The notes: generated from the letters alone by a model not told the origin. Counted from the first letter of the stretch, positions 10,606 to 24,513 are shown. The stretch: 64,000 bases of DNA from Rhipicephalus microplus (GCF_043290135.1 NC_134700.1:242987088-243051087); one strand, 5' to 3'. Numbers and translations are program-made.

Positions 10606-11741
10606 AGTGCTCTGGGGCATAAAAAACACAATTTTTATACTATCGCCGAGCACAGGCACGATGTGACAATACCATCTTTAACCACATTTTAATAAGCAGA
10701 TTTAAAGAGGAGCTTGACCGATGTAGGAGCGTAAATCTAACATACGTGCTCCTTTTGAAATCGCGAAGTTATATAAAGAAACTTAAGTTCATCATTATGG
10801 TTGGAACGTCGCACGTAATCTGGAGACCGTGGCAACTTATCCTAAGCGCTGTCAGAATAATCCCCGTACCATATATGTGGTGCTTTCATTTTAAACAAGC
10901 ACTCAGTAGACAATCATCAACATGCATAAACATTCGCTACCCCAACGACCAAAATCGTGCTCTATACCACGATCTACACTACTTTATCCTTGAGAACCGG
11001 AGTGACTCTGAAGCCTATGCGAACACGTGAGGCTTCAACAAACAAATGCCCTTTCCACGATGCAAAAGTGGAGTCGAGGTCAAAAAGCAGTAGTTTAAGA
11101 AAAATTTTCTCACAAATACCACAATTTTCAACTGTTGGGGCTTCGACATTCAGACTAAAGACAATCTCCTTAACAGATAGTTACGCGGCATAGAATAGAA
11201 CTCTTGGACATATATACTAAAGGTAATCTTCTTCTCGACGTTCTGATAACGCAATAAATTAATAATGTGTTCTGATTTGCTTACAAAAACGAGTACACAA
11301 CTTTGGACGAGCTTGCGTGGACGTGCAAAAGGTCCGCAATAACATGCTGCCACGAGCCCCGCTTCGATGGTTTGGCTTATAAACGTGGTTCTTAATGGCA
11401 TAAGTGACGGCTAATGTTTCTGTGGCAGAGAACCTTGCCTCAAAGGTAGATTTGGATGCACGGTAAAGAACCGTGCAGCCAATAAAAGTTATCAAACTTG
11501 GAGGTTTTCGATGCGAAAACTTCCAATCATTATAATGCCGTTGTTCACATTCGCTGAAGTGTACAGCGTCGCCTACTTTCCTCCCCTCCCACCAATCCTT
11601 CTATCCACCCACACCCCTCTGATTCTTCCCCTACCTCTTTTCCCCATCTCACCAAAGTGTCGTGGTTGTAGTGTCCTCGCTTGAGAGACAGTTACTGCGT
11701 CGGTGGACCCCACTCTTCATCCTCTTTTATTTTTAAAATCT
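10606..11741. other. gene-free stretch, nothing recognised
   Basis: Short frames occur on both strands without motifs. No repeat related to others in the window was noticed except where the next LTR-like copy begins. Confidence 0.4.
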
Positions 11742-11772
11742 TTCTTGGGGACCTTCGACGCGAAAAATTTGG

Positions 11773-11834
<62 letters not shown>

Positions 11835-12508
11835 TGCCTGCCTGCCTGCCTGCCTGCCTGTCTGTCTGTCTGTCTGTCTGTCTGTACATTTGCCTGTTTG
11901 TCTACACCTAACGGCATCGCGTATTTGAAGCGGTCGACCCCATCCGCAGCGCCCGCCAATGTTGCTCAAGGTTGAGTGTTCATGCTTGTGCAATTGTCAA
12001 TTAAAAAGCAATTATCGTGCATGTCTTGGGCACCATAACAACACGTATATATCCTGCATGTGCGTCTTTTACAAGAAAAGGCATGCATAGGTAATTTTAA
12101 GGACCATAACGCTTATCACGCTGCGTTGACCATGCAAAGTTTGCACGGAAAGGCGAGTGTTTCCAATGCTTTGCTAAGACGAGACGGTGGTGGCACCTAG
12201 CCGTCGCCTTGCGTTCTACACCTTATCACCTCTGAGATGGGCGCGCACGCCCGTCTCAGAGGCACGCGCTTTGTTTTCTAAGAAAACTGTCGGATGGCGC
12301 TCATGTCTCACGTGTGACGCGACTCGATGCGCTTGTTCGCCTCCGTTACACGCTCGAGGCACTCAACCGCAGCGCCTCCAGAATACCATTCACCAATTCT
12401 CTTGCGCAGAACATCAAATAAATGTCTTGTTCACTCTCTCCATTCACAAGGTTATCGTCTTTTGACGGCATTTGCAGAAACATGCAGATAAGGGGCATTT
12501 TTTTTTAT
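11742..12508 (-). repeat. LTR-like dispersed repeat, copy 1, with TGCC/TGTC array
   Basis: The copy runs from TTTCTTGGGGACC to CAGATAAGGGGCA. Three other copies lie at 21928-22570, 44508-45232 and 57015-57705. Shared landmarks in order are a CTGT/CTGC array, GTCAATTAAAAAGCAATTAT, CCAATGCTTTGCTAAGACGA, a hairpin around GAGATGGGCG...CGCCCGTCTC (about 12233-12264), TCCAGAATACCATTCACCAA and ATGCAGATA.GGGG. The copy at 44508 is attached to a primer-binding site and gag on the minus strand, so I orient all copies as minus-type LTRs here. This is probably a solo or partial LTR. Frames across it are not genes. Confidence 0.6.
11772..11885. repeat. (TGCC)n/(TGTC)n microsatellite
   Basis: About 114 bases of TGCC units change to TGTC near the right end. 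It sits at the same internal place as much shorter CTGT runs in the three related repeats. Translations give PACL or AGRQ repeats on both strands, which are not proteins. Confidence 0.95.
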
Positions 12509-12724
12509 TTCAAGAATATCTTTCCCCCGAGCAGAGGGAGGGAACCCTTCGCGATGGCGCCCACGAGGTCTGTCGAGCACTAGTGCAGCGAACTCGGACT
12601 ATCGCGGAAGTTGTCGTAAGGGTCCCGGATAGAAACTCTAGCCGGTTTCTTTGCACTCAAATGAAGAAACGTTTTCATCGTTAACTATAGCACCTACTTA
12701 GAGTCACTACGGCAAACTACTGCA

Positions 12725-13280
12725 AACTACGGCAAGTTCTCAACCTTAATTACTAGCATAGCCATTTGGAATTCATTGCCTTTCGAACTGAAATCATCAC
12801 ATAACATCCATATTTTCACTTCGCGCAGTAAGAAATTTTACGTTCAGGAATTAATCAACTCATCCGATTTGTGTAATTAACTGTTAATAGCTCTCCACAG
12901 GTCTGTACTATTTTACTACTTCAATTTGCCTTTGTATAATTGATAACACTGATAATGAAACGTGTTGCATTTGTCACGTAGAGTTCATTAATATTGTTTT
13001 TTGTCTTCACTTGCTTTTGACTATTTCCTTGTTATTTTTCAATAGTGAGTATTACCATTATGTTGTGTATTGATCGTATTTTTATTGTTAATCAAGATTA
13101 TTCATTATTACTCACAAGTCCGTATACCATTGCTGTATTTTTTGTAATCACCCCATCCATGTAGCCATAGGAGGTCCCCCTGTCAGTTTCTCTGAAACTT
13201 TGGGACCTCCTGCTGTAATAACGCTAACCATGTAACTCAACTGAACTATTCAATAAACTTGACTTGACTTGACTTGACTC
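12725..13280 (+). mobile_element. LINE 3' end with hairpin and (CTTGA)n tail
   Basis: The coding end reads SIAIWNSLPFELKSSHNIH and a closing KKFYVQELINSS, stopping near 12880. This is the usual WN.LP...K......F...L C-terminus after RT. The 3' UTR has a hairpin with arms AGGAGGTCCC (13169-13178) and GGGACCTCCT (13202-13211), enclosing a smaller AGTTTC/GAAACT hairpin. The end is AATAAA (13252) followed by a (CTTGA)n tail to 13280. Everything upstream is missing, so it is strongly 5'-truncated. Confidence 0.75.
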
Positions 13281-13931
13281 TATAATTGCAGTAGCATATA
13301 AAGTAAGCTAAGACCTCCTTTTCTCGGTGCGTATGCTGGAGAGGGAAGGAGGAAATAAAATCAGGAACACCCCAAGTTCTTTTTTTTTTTCGAACGACAT
13401 GTTTTTGTTATTATGAATGTTGCAAAAACGATTACTGTATAATATAATTGAGTGTGTTACTCAATTACACGGCAATAATTAGGCAATAAACAATGTTTTT
13501 TTTTTCAACGTTTGCTATGATTCTACGCGAACTCTTTTCCTGATGTCGTCTTCTCTATTCCCGGCAAGGGCTGTGAAGAATATTCCACGATTATTTGTAC
13601 GTAGTAAGCGAATAACAGTAGTCATATTATTTATTCATGCAATTATATCTGCTCCAGACGGTCCGTGCCATAGGTCATCCAACGATATTCGAATGTTGAA
13701 ATCAATTTGTTAAGTTTTTCGGCAACTTAACAGCGCAAAACTAGAAGTTATTGTGGCTCGCAAAGACAAAAGCTGCGGAAGCACACTACCGTTTTGTCTG
13801 GACGAAGGAAGGGAAGATATTTGCTCAAAAGGAACCAAATACTCGCGCCATCAACATCAACAATGAAAGCGACTTAGACAAAATTATCTAGAACAGACTG
13901 TGCGTTTCGTCAGAAAAGAAGTTAGCGCAAA
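13281..13931 (+). other. stretch upstream of the LINE frame
   Basis: It is AT-rich with poly-T runs at 13381-13390 and 13496-13505. It may contain the LINE 5' UTR, but no boundary or first open frame was identified. Confidence 0.35.
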
Positions 13932-14948
13932 TTGGCCTATTTTTCTACTGATTTATTCCTAGAAGCGTTAAAAACGTCTGGATACAGTACAAACAATAGC
14001 CTGTCTTTTTATACCTTAAATGCGCAAAGTTTAAGAAACAAGGGAGAGAAAGTCGATGCTGAAATGAAGCAGATCAACTACACTTTTGTTTTTTGTTTTG
14101 CTTTTACCGAGACGTGGTTCCGCTCGGAGGAAGACGTCATTCAATTTACTGGCTACAAACATGTAACTCAATTCAGGAAAGAAAAACGAGGTGGGGGTGT
14201 GACTATATACACGCGCCAAAACTTATCTTTTGACATCCTGACTGATTATACGGGCGTTTTCGAAGATTTCGAATGTGTTAGCCTGTTACACCGGAACATT
14301 TTTATCATTGCGCTGTACCGCCCACCTCAAGGTAACACAGAAGCCTTTTTTCAGTTTATTGGGACATGTTTAGATAATGCTAATTCAAATAAATGGCGTG
14401 TTATTGCACTTGGTGATTTCAATATTGATGTTATGGGTAGATCTCCGATTCAAGCGGCCTTAACAGAAATAATGCTACTGTATGGCTGTACAAGTATGAT
14501 CGAGTCCCCAACACGAGTAAACAAAACAACAGCAACAATAATAGATCTGTTCTACACGAACTTTTCTCGAGACGCGGTTTTTTCCGGAGTGTTTTCGTCT
14601 GGTCTGAGTGACCACTTGCCGTTCTTTGTATTTGTCCCTTTAAGTAAAAAACGAACTATTCCTATCCATTCACGTAGAACGAATGATTTCAATAATATCA
14701 CTGTTTTCTGTGAGTTGCTGAAAACAACCGATTGGACAGACGTCTACAATGCAACCGATCCAAATGAAGCGTACAAAAACTTCATTATAAAGGTTATTAA
14801 CCATTACAATGTCGGTTTTCCTGTTAGGGCAATTAGAAAATACAGAAAGGCCCGCAAAGATTGGATAAACAAGGCTCTTTTTATGAGAATAAAACAAAAA
14901 ACCCGATGTTCGCTAAATTTCTTAAAACGAGAAGTTCTGAGATATTAG
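13932..14948 (+). pseudogene. LINE endonuclease (EEP family) domain
   Basis: This frame of 338 residues makes the apurinic-like endonuclease that nicks the target. TLNAQSLRNK opens the fold and FTETWF carries the metal-binding glutamate. ALYRPPQGN follows, then GDFNID (14412-14430) and SDHLPFF (14607-14627), the conserved C-terminal motif. All key motifs look intact. The RT frame continues in another phase: the shift is at an A6 run near 14896-14901, consistent with loss of one base. After that run the last about 15 residues of this frame are out of phase. Confidence 0.88.
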
Positions 14949-16801
14949 CTGAATACAAAAAGTTTCGTAATGTGCTAAATGCTGACCTAAAAAAAGCAAA
15001 GTCGTCATTTTACAGAAAAAAGTTTTCAAACATAAGTAACAATCCTAAGCAGATCTGGGAAGTAATTAAAACTCTCAACGGCAGCAAATCTAACACAACA
15101 CCCGTCGAAATGCTGGTTAAGGGTATTATCTATGACGGTGTTGCATTAGCCCTAAAATTCAATGAACACTTCCTGGAAGCTGGTAAATATGCCGGCTCAA
15201 TTCCCTTGCCTAATAATACCTCTCTTACGTCATGCATTCAGATTTCCAACTATGACTCAATATTTCTGACGCCAACAACAGAAGCAGAAATCACAGCCAC
15301 TATTAATTCTCTAAAACATACCTGTGCTCCTGGTGATGATGACATCTCACCATTGCCAATTAAGAATTCCATTAGTTGCCTTATAGAACCACTGACCTAT
15401 ATATTCAATCAGATGTCGGCTACTGGCGTGTTCCCAGATAGATTAAAGATAGCACGTGTTACTGTTGTCGTTAAAGGTGGAAATAAAACAGAATTCGGTA
15501 ATTACCGGCCAATTTCAGTTCTGCCAATTTTTTCTAAGGTTGCTGAAAAAATAATTTATACACGTTTCTTTGGCTTCCTTTCCGCAAATAATGTGATAAG
15601 GGATCATCAATACGGTTTTCAACCAGGGAAATCGACTGAAACCGCATTGCTTCATATAAAAAATGTCTTAATTCTAAACACTGAAATGAAACACTTTACT
15701 ATCAGACTATTTCTCGACTTCAGTAAAGCGTTTGATTCGGTTCAACATGACATTCTCTGAGCCAAATTAGAAATTTATGGAATTCGTGGCAGTGCAAGAA
15801 GCCTTATGAAAAGCTACCTGACTGCACGTCAACAATACACAAAGCTACATAACGACACTCGCTCTAACTACGGAACAATAAAATATGGAGTACCTCAGGG
15901 ATCAATATTAGGACCCATTCTATTCACTGTGTACATAAATGATATTGTAAACATTCCTTCATCTTCTAACATTATCCTATATGCCGACGACACTGACATT
16001 TTTTTTTCTGGTCCCAACCCAACAGAACTTGAGCAGAGAGCGAATAGTTGGCTTGAAGAATTATAGGGATGGTTGAGGGTAAATCAGCTGAGATTAAACG
16101 TGAAAGAAACTAATTTAATTTTATTCCGTACTAAAAACAAAGCAATACACCACAACCCAAAACTCTATTTTGGTAATTAAGAAATAACATGTACCAGTAG
16201 CTGCAAGTTTCTGGGCGTACACTTCCGCAATGACTTGAGCTGGTCTGATCACGTGAGTCATGTGAAACTGAAAATGGCTAAATCCATTGGTGTTATAAGC
16301 CGTATTAACCATCTTCTTCCACATTCGGTGGCAAAGCAGCTATACTTTTCTCTCGTTCATTCGCACCTGACATACTTCAACTTAGTTTGGGGCACATGTA
16401 ATAGGACCACTGCACAAAAATTAATTACCATGCAACAAAAAGCATTGCAGCTAATAACTAAAAGGCCAGATAGACATAGACATAGCAACCTATTTTCTGT
16501 TTTTCGTGTATTGCGTTTCACTGAATGCTACAAACTTAAAGTGATGGTTTTTATTTATAATCATATAAAACAAGATTTTGCTTCATTCAGAAATATGTAC
16601 CTCACTCGTCACATTGAATATAACTTACGAAGTACGTCACTTGTTTCAGCACGATCTAGAACAAATTATGATACCTAAACACTTGACCATCAAATAGTAG
16701 ATATATGTAACAGTTTTCCTTCTGTAGTAGAATTATCACAGATAAGCAGATCTGTACATCATTTTAAAAAGAAAGTAAGATTACTCTTCGATCCAGGATG
16801 A
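14861..16801 (+). pseudogene. LINE reverse transcriptase and C-terminal region, four stops
   Basis: One phase runs from 14861 to the natural stop at 16799-16801, broken by stops at 15758, 16064, 16178 and 16676. Motifs in order are NYRPISVLPIFSKVAEKI, YGFQPGKSTETAL, FLDFSKAFDSVQHD (first catalytic Asp), GVPQGSILGPILF and LYADDTDIF (catalytic pair at 15978-15989). CKFLGVHF, LSWSDHV and HLTYFNLVWG follow, then a closing HHFKKKVRLLF. RT catalytic residues are intact. The stops are isolated single-codon changes, so the copy has been inactive for a moderate time. Confidence 0.88.
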
Positions 16802-17312
16802 AGTGCTTGATGCAATATGTTTTGCCACTTGCGATGTATACTTCTGTTCACCAGGTTGTACGTCACTGCATTTCAATTGTTAAACTACGCACTTTGTTAG
16901 CTCCACTTGAATTCTGAATTATGATGGATACTATTGCACCTCTTCATTCATTAAATCTATTCACAACTTTATTCTGATGGACATATCAACATGAAATGGT
17001 TTTTATAGGTTTTCGTACTTCCATAGCGAAATCGCTTGAAAATCCATAACTTCTCTACAGTGATGCTGATGCATTGTGCTGTACTGGATGTTTTTCGCTT
17101 TCCTCACCACTGTCCTTGTATTTGTTTTTGTTTTTTATTTTTTGTTCACGAAACTGTTTACACGAGTATACGTCTCACTCTTTTTTTTTTTCTTACGAGC
17201 CGGGCTGTAGGCCTAGTCAGGAAACAGTTTCGTCTGTTTCCTTTTGCCTCATCTTGGTGGCATGTAACTGTTGTGTACACATGCCAGAATAAAGTATTAT
17301 TATTATTATAAT

Positions 17313-18642
<1,330 letters not shown>

Positions 18643-19105
18643 GAGTGTGGGTGTCACCGGATAAGTGTTAATCGAAGCGCAAGTGAGCAACAAAGTCACA
18701 ATCCCGTCCGCTGCCATGCACAGCCGTTCGTTGAAAACAGTGGGCTTTCAAGCGCGAGGGAATTTCTGGTGGAAACTATGTAATTTTTTTAGCTACGTTT
18801 GTTTTATTATGGCAGGTCTTGCACAGCAAGTATTGGACAGCGATCGCGAACTATATACGCTAGGGTACAACTATACGGCGGCACACAAGAGAAAACCACT
18901 TAACATAAAGCCAAACACTGACCATCTCGGAAAATGCATTGTATAACTGTATAAATTTAAGAAGAATTGAGCACAACAACAAAATATAAACTAAGCTTGC
19001 AAACAGTGAAACTTCTAAAAGCGAAGTAGCCGAAGCATGCAGAATGTGGTGAAAAGGTACTAAAATAGGCTTTTGTTTATTGCGTTGGCTGTGAACGTTT
19101 ATATA

Positions 19106-20021
19106 TACAGCGTGTCCCAGGTAACTTTTACCAAGCTTTAAATACATGCCGACGCACGCTGCTATGAGGCGATAAATTGCACGTTGCGTTGCATGGAGTA
19201 AGTTTCATGCTTTTCGTGTTCAGCTTAAATGGGTATCTAGGCATGTTCAAAATATATAACTTATGAACCAACAAAGCTGAGAGAAAAGTTATAATAAGAA
19301 AGTTGCTGATCAGTTTGCAAAACATCGTGATGTACAGTTTGTAACGTTCTACTTATGAGGTATTAGTGTTTTTTTTCTGCTTACTACATATGCCTGCGAA
19401 ATGCAATATACCACGTTATATGGCGATTTGCGCTTATATGCGAGCCGTGACTCTACAGTGTTCAATAACGTTCCACGTGCAAATGATGTGTCTTCCATCG
19501 TGGTAGTTCATTGCAGCGATAAGCAGAGACAAGGGTTATAGCTTGTGTTGCCGCTTGCAAAACGTCAGTCGTCGCAAAGATAACGCCATCGTCGCGGTGG
19601 TGGCAGCACACCCGGCCAAACGCTATGGTCGTTTGCACACAGAAAAGTGTACGGGCCACTGCAATCAGGGCGCACATAGTCGCAGAAGCGGGGCTTTTTA
19701 TGTGTTATTTGTTGTTGTTTTGCGCAATCATTTGTAGTAAGCAAGAAAAACGTTAACACTTCATAGATAAAGAGTTAGAAATTGTCTGATGCGGTGTCCT
19801 GCAAACCGACATACAGCTTCCACGTTTTCATTTTTTTTGCCCAGATTTGTGGCTTCGAAAGTTTGTTGAGTAAACAATCCTACTTAGGTAACTAAACACA
19901 ACACCAAAAGCAGGTGAGTTACTCCATGCAATTGTGGCGCGACATGGGCTTGGTCACGTTGTCACAAACTGCGTCGGTACATATTAAACTCTGGCTAGAT
20001 ATAGTTGGGGCACCCTGTGTA
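19106..20021. mobile_element. non-autonomous DNA element with long imperfect TIRs
   Basis: The ends read TACAGCGTGTCCCAGGTAA on the left and, on the opposite strand of the right end, TACACAGGGTGCCCCAACTA. The similarity continues for about 95-100 bases, including CCGACGCA in both arms and a shared GCATGGAGTAA at 19191-19201 and 19919-19929. TA dinucleotides flank both ends. No transposase frame is visible in the 0.9 kb. The layout fits a Tc1/mariner-type MITE, but the superfamily is an inference from the TA flanks. Confidence 0.7.
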
Positions 20022-21103
20022 ATTCGTCAGACACTCTGGGGTGTTTAAAGGCATGTAAGACTGCAAAGGTAGCTTCACAAGCACATTAGGAGAATATTTG
20101 TGAGAAAAATGTTTTCTTCGCTATGAAAAGCGAGTTCCTAAGTTCAGAAAAGAATTTGACCAGTGTGTTCGAGTGGGAAGCATCGTCTAACTTATTGCGA
20201 GAGACAGGTTTAAGCGTCATTTGGTAAACGTGACATTCTTTTTAAAAATTTATACTAAAAATTTATACTCGCTTTCCAGAGAAGTAACCCTGGCATTGGA
20301 CACTTAAGACAGTGTGGTTTATATTGTGATACGGAACAAAAAAGCGAGGAAGAAATGTTTGTTTTATCTTTTCGATTAAATATATCGTAATAATTGCTTC
20401 CAGTGCCCTGTAAGTAGGTATTACCACAAAAATTTCATTCTTCGGAGAGCATGCCCTGTTGAAGACCGCTGCTTTGAGGGAGAAAACAGCACAAAAAACA
20501 AAAGCACAAAAAAACAGGAGAACAATAACTACGGGCGCTGAGCTCACAACTGCCGGGTTTATTAAAGAGGAAATAATAACTACGAGTATTTCCGCTGCTC
20601 GTACTCCCTAAACACTACAAACATGTGTCTCATTTTTGAACCATACTGACTTCACGGTACGAACATAAATGCATGGGGCGGAAATACGAATATCACGGTT
20701 TATCTAAACAGGAAGAGCTTCTCTGATTTCACGTGACCTTTGACCCACATTCCACAAGAGGACGTGCGATCCAGCGTAATGCCAACTGGTATAACGTAAC
20801 TTCCACAGAAGGTCATGTGCCAAGTAGTTGGCGACTCGTTGCCACCGTTGCCGTCTACGTGTGGCGGGAACATCAGCAAGCAAAAAAAAACGGATCCGAC
20901 GTGACAACCGGAAACGGTAGCGATTTGGCACATTTGCACTATATTTGCAAAATTGAAAATATTTTTAATCAATGACTTTTTACATGTTTTTGATAACCGC
21001 GGGATCTTAGTGCGCCGTATGGCTCACCAATTGCCTTTGTGAGAGAAAAGGAAGATGAACAAGGAATATTAAGCAAGCAAGGTTGATTTATTAGTCAAAT
21101 AGT
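20022..21103. other. gene-free stretch, nothing recognised
   Basis: Overlapping frames of 75-94 codons occur on both strands around 20260-20975 without domains. There are no repeats except short A/T runs. Confidence 0.4.
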
Positions 21104-21367
21104 GTACTTGCAATCTACTTGATTTATATGTGGGGTTGAACGTGCCGAAACCACCATGCGATTATGAGAGACGCCGTAGTGGAGGGCTCCGGCAATTTCG
21201 ACCACCTGGGATTTTTTAACGTGCACCCAAATCTGAGTAAACGGCCAACAACACTTCCGCCTCCATTGGAAATGCAGCCGCCGCAGCCGAGATTCGATCC
21301 CACGACCTGCGGGTCAGCAGCCGAGTGCCTTAGCCACTAGACCACCGCGGCGGGGCGTACTTGAAAT
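21104..21367 (-). mobile_element. Ruka-like SINE with target-site duplication
   Basis: This is a full-length minus-strand copy, body about 21124-21355, with B box complement GAGATTCGATCCC and terminal block GGGGTTGAACGTGCC. Direct flanks GTACTTGCAAT (21104-21114) and GTACTTGAAAT (21357-21367) match at 10 of 11 bases. Confidence 0.9.
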
Positions 21368-21927
21368 ATACACCAAGCACTTTGCAGATGAAGGAATTAA
21401 GATGCAACGGTCCACGAGCACAACTGTTCGAAAACTCACGTTGCCCAATCGTGGAAAACCACTGCAGCGAGACGGCAGTCTCGATAATATCGCTTTGCGG
21501 TCCCAGAATACACCGTTTCTTTGCTTAACGTGCCGCATGCAGTTACCATCACGATACACGAGGGTGCGACGGCCATGCGCCAGCGACAGCAGTGCCCATT
21601 CACGGGAGCGGTTATCTATACGTTCTGTGAGCTATATAGTTCAGCTCTGAATTGTCACGCCGGTAGTCAAAACATAGGCAAATAATCTAAGGGATGTACG
21701 CTGCAAATCACTGCGCAAAAATGAACCATGCCTCGTCGACCCGACAATGCACCGAACTAAACACAAGCACATATGATCAGACTGTCTGCATACACCCCCC
21801 CTCCCTCCCCGTTTATGGCGCTCGGCCAAAAATTTAGGCAATCACCTATTTAGCCAAGTGTCACGTAAACCATAAGGTAGGTTTCCTGTTTACTTTCTGA
21901 TATACGCAGTTACGAGTATTAAAAAAA

Positions 21928-22570
21928 GTTGGCCCCGTATCGGCATGTTACACTGCAAATGTCGTCAAAAGACGATAGTCTTGCCTCTGGAAGGAGTGAA
22001 CAACACCTTTATTCGATTTTCTGCGCAATAGAATTGGTGAATGGCATACTGAAGGTGTTGCGTTAGAGTGCCCCGAGCATGCAGCGGAGCCGAACGAGCG
22101 CATCAAACGAAGCGCGCGCGCCCTACGCGCCGGTCTCGGAGGTGACAAGATGTAGAACGCGAGGCGACGGGTAGGTGCTACCACTGTGTGGTCTTAGCAA
22201 AGCGTTGCAAACACTTGCTTTTTCGTGCAAGCATTGCCTGGTCAGCGCAACGCGATAAACGCCATGGTTCTTTTAATTGCTCATGTACGCCTTTTCTAGT
22301 AAGAGACGCACATACAGAATATTGACTTGCTGTTGTATGGTGCCTAAGATATGCGCAATAATTGATTTTAATTAACAATCGCACATGTATGAATGCTGAA
22401 CCTTGAGCAATATTGGTGGGCGCTGCGGATGAGGTCAGCCGTTTGGAGTATCGTTTGGCCACTTTGGTGCCGTTTAGGGTACCGTTAAGGGCCGACAAAC
22501 AAAATAAATGTAAAGACATAGACAGACAGACAGACCAAAATTTTAGCGTCAAAGGTTCCCAAGAAAGACT
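21928..22570 (+). repeat. LTR-like dispersed repeat, copy 2
   Basis: It has the same landmarks as 11742-12508 but is inverted, beginning GGCCCCGTATCGGCATGTTACACTGC in two blocks and ending near GGTTCCCAAGAAAGAC. Its microsatellite is only three GACA units (about 22525-22537). A long minus-strand frame crosses it without similarity to proteins and is an artefact of the repeat. Confidence 0.6.
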
Positions 22571-22894
22571 ATTGTCTTTAAAAAACCTATTGAGTTTTTG
22601 GTTTTCTGTAATTATGCCCTCCTCCCCCATAGTCACGCTGCAAGCGTACGGCTGGCGTTGATTTCTGTGGCAATAGGTTCTTGACCAATTGTCTTTCCAG
22701 TTTTCATGGCCAATATACTTGGACACTATTAGAGCCATTAAACAAAGGTTTGCAACAGCATGAGCCATAATATGCTAAAAAATGCGAGGTAGGTGAGCCC
22801 TTTAAAGAAGTGCGGACGCAAGACTTTTATATTTTTTGCTTCTTGTGTTATATGAAGCCGCAGGTGTCAAGAAATAAAAAAAAAACAATGTCAC

Positions 22895-23072
22895 AGTGCA
22901 TTGATAGAGAGAGTGAGAAAGAGAGAGAGAAAAAGTTTATTAGGTGGTCAAAGAGTAAATGTGGAAGGGTCTCTTATTCCAGGAGCCCCCTGGCTTGCAC
23001 TGCCTTCCGGGCCCGCGCGACAAGTTGGCGCTGGTCGACGAGGTTCGGCTTGGAGATCGCTGCCTTAATATT
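22895..23072 (-). mobile_element. LINE 3' end with GA-rich tail
   Basis: On the minus strand the coding end reads NLVDQRQLVARARKAVQ then ARGLLE and stops at 22974-22976. An AATAAA at 22937-22943 follows, then a TCTC-type tail at 22900-22935. The sequence is a typical LINE C-terminus with its 3' UTR, here cut to under 200 bp. The family differs from the other LINE ends in the window. Confidence 0.6.
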
Positions 23073-24513
23073 TAATACCGTTGTTTAAAAAAACACTTTC
23101 AGTTTCGGCATCGATGAGGTGGTTTCGCTAACGTGTCAACGCAAGTCTGATGTCACGGGAAGACTGCGACTTCCTAAATACTAGCTATGACATTTGCTGT
23201 CATTCACAGATGGTTCGCGTAAACGACGAGGAGTGTATTGTCATCCGAAGACTCCGACAGAGACTTCAGCGATTTATAAGCTGCATGCTGGGTGCATACT
23301 TTCCAAAACCCAGTGAACTGTGTTGACTCGTAGTGATAATGTCCACTGCTATGGTGCTGTCTTCAAAGGTCTATAGGTGATAAAAGCTTTAAAATCGATG
23401 TAAAATATGTTATATGTGTTGTCTGGCTAGCGTTGAGTGAACAGCATTGATAGTGTATATATGGTGGAAAATAAAACATTTCACCGACGATTGCGATACT
23501 GCCTAGTCTGAGCGTAGCTTTGTTTCAAGGCAGTGCCTATATAATGTGTTCAAAGTTTCGGCCTTCCGCAATGTATTGACTGCGCCATAAATCATAATTT
23601 TGTCAAGTATGAAAGCGTCCACCACGTGATTACTCGCTTTTCCGCGGATAAGCGAGGTACCCGCTGCACGTGTGTGTGGTGTTATGTGCAGTTTGTTGAC
23701 GCTGCATGCAGCTATAAAGACGATGAATAATAATGGCTGAACACTTTGCAGTGGGTGGGAAGCGTTAAACCACAGACTCGATGCGCAATTAGCATTGAGT
23801 GGTGACTAGTGCTTTGCCGCGCTATAATAAGTAGGCTAACGCAATTACTTAATTGTCGGGCATGATGCCTGCATAAAGTGTTATTGCAAACGAGTTTTAG
23901 GCAGCAACATGGCTGTGTGTTCCAAAACTCGACTGCCACGCAGAGGGTCATGGTTCGAATTGAATTAAATTTTAGGTATATTTTTTAGGATTTATTTTTC
24001 GTGTCTATCGGTTACCTTCTCATGTCTACTGATTACGCCCCCGACGGCAGCATTACTCACTGCAGCAAAGGGCGCCAGTCGGTCAATTATGTATTTTAAC
24101 ACAAGTTACCTCTATATGAGCAACGCCACAGGAACATATTACAAGGCCCGTGTCACGACAGACAAAACTTACATTGTTTTATGACATGACTTGTTGGTCT
24201 TCTTCCTATCTACAGCGGCAGAACCATTCCTGCTTTAACACGAGGAGAAAAGAAAAACAACGTTTACGTCAAAGTCGTTTGCTATCTTCTTGAAGAGATG
24301 TGAAAGGTGATGGATATATATGATTACTGCAAGGCTCTCAGGGCTAACGATGAAGCATGGGCGCTGCGCGACGCAGGGAGTGAACTCCATCAATTATTTC
24401 AGCAGCCTGAGTGAAACGAATGATGTAGACGAAACTGGCAAGCCAGCGTCCTTTAGTGAAACTAATGCTTTCCGACATCCGAGCTCGATGTTTATGGCGA
24501 CAGGACTTACTTG
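23073..24513. other. gene-free stretch, nothing recognised
   Basis: It has ordinary composition and only short frames. A TA-rich patch lies at 23450-23470. Confidence 0.4.

Larger units (their letters stand above)
13932..17312 (+). mobile_element. nearly complete CR1/L2-like LINE
   Basis: The frame encodes an endonuclease followed by a reverse transcriptase and C-terminal region. A 3' UTR of about 490 bases follows, ending in AATAAA (17288-17293) and an ATT-type tandem tail. The 3' UTR contains a GGAAACAG/CTGTTTCC hairpin at 17220-17240. No first frame was found upstream. Non-LTR elements of this kind insert by target-primed reverse transcription. This copy has one frameshift and four stops, so it is probably inactive as it stands, but it is the best-preserved mobile element in the window. 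Confidence 0.88.

Noticed and set aside
11681..11993. Overlapping frames with PACL or AGRQ repeats on both strands
   Set aside because: They are products of the TGCC/TGTC array.
21104..21367. A host gene exon on the strand complementary to the SINEs (frames ending RDLRVSxRVP)
   Set aside because: The same peptide recurs at each SINE copy (8345, 10345, 52033). It is the SINE body translated.
22178..22768. 196-residue minus-strand frame
   Set aside because: It lies across the LTR-like repeat and its flank. The other copies of the repeat do not keep the frame.
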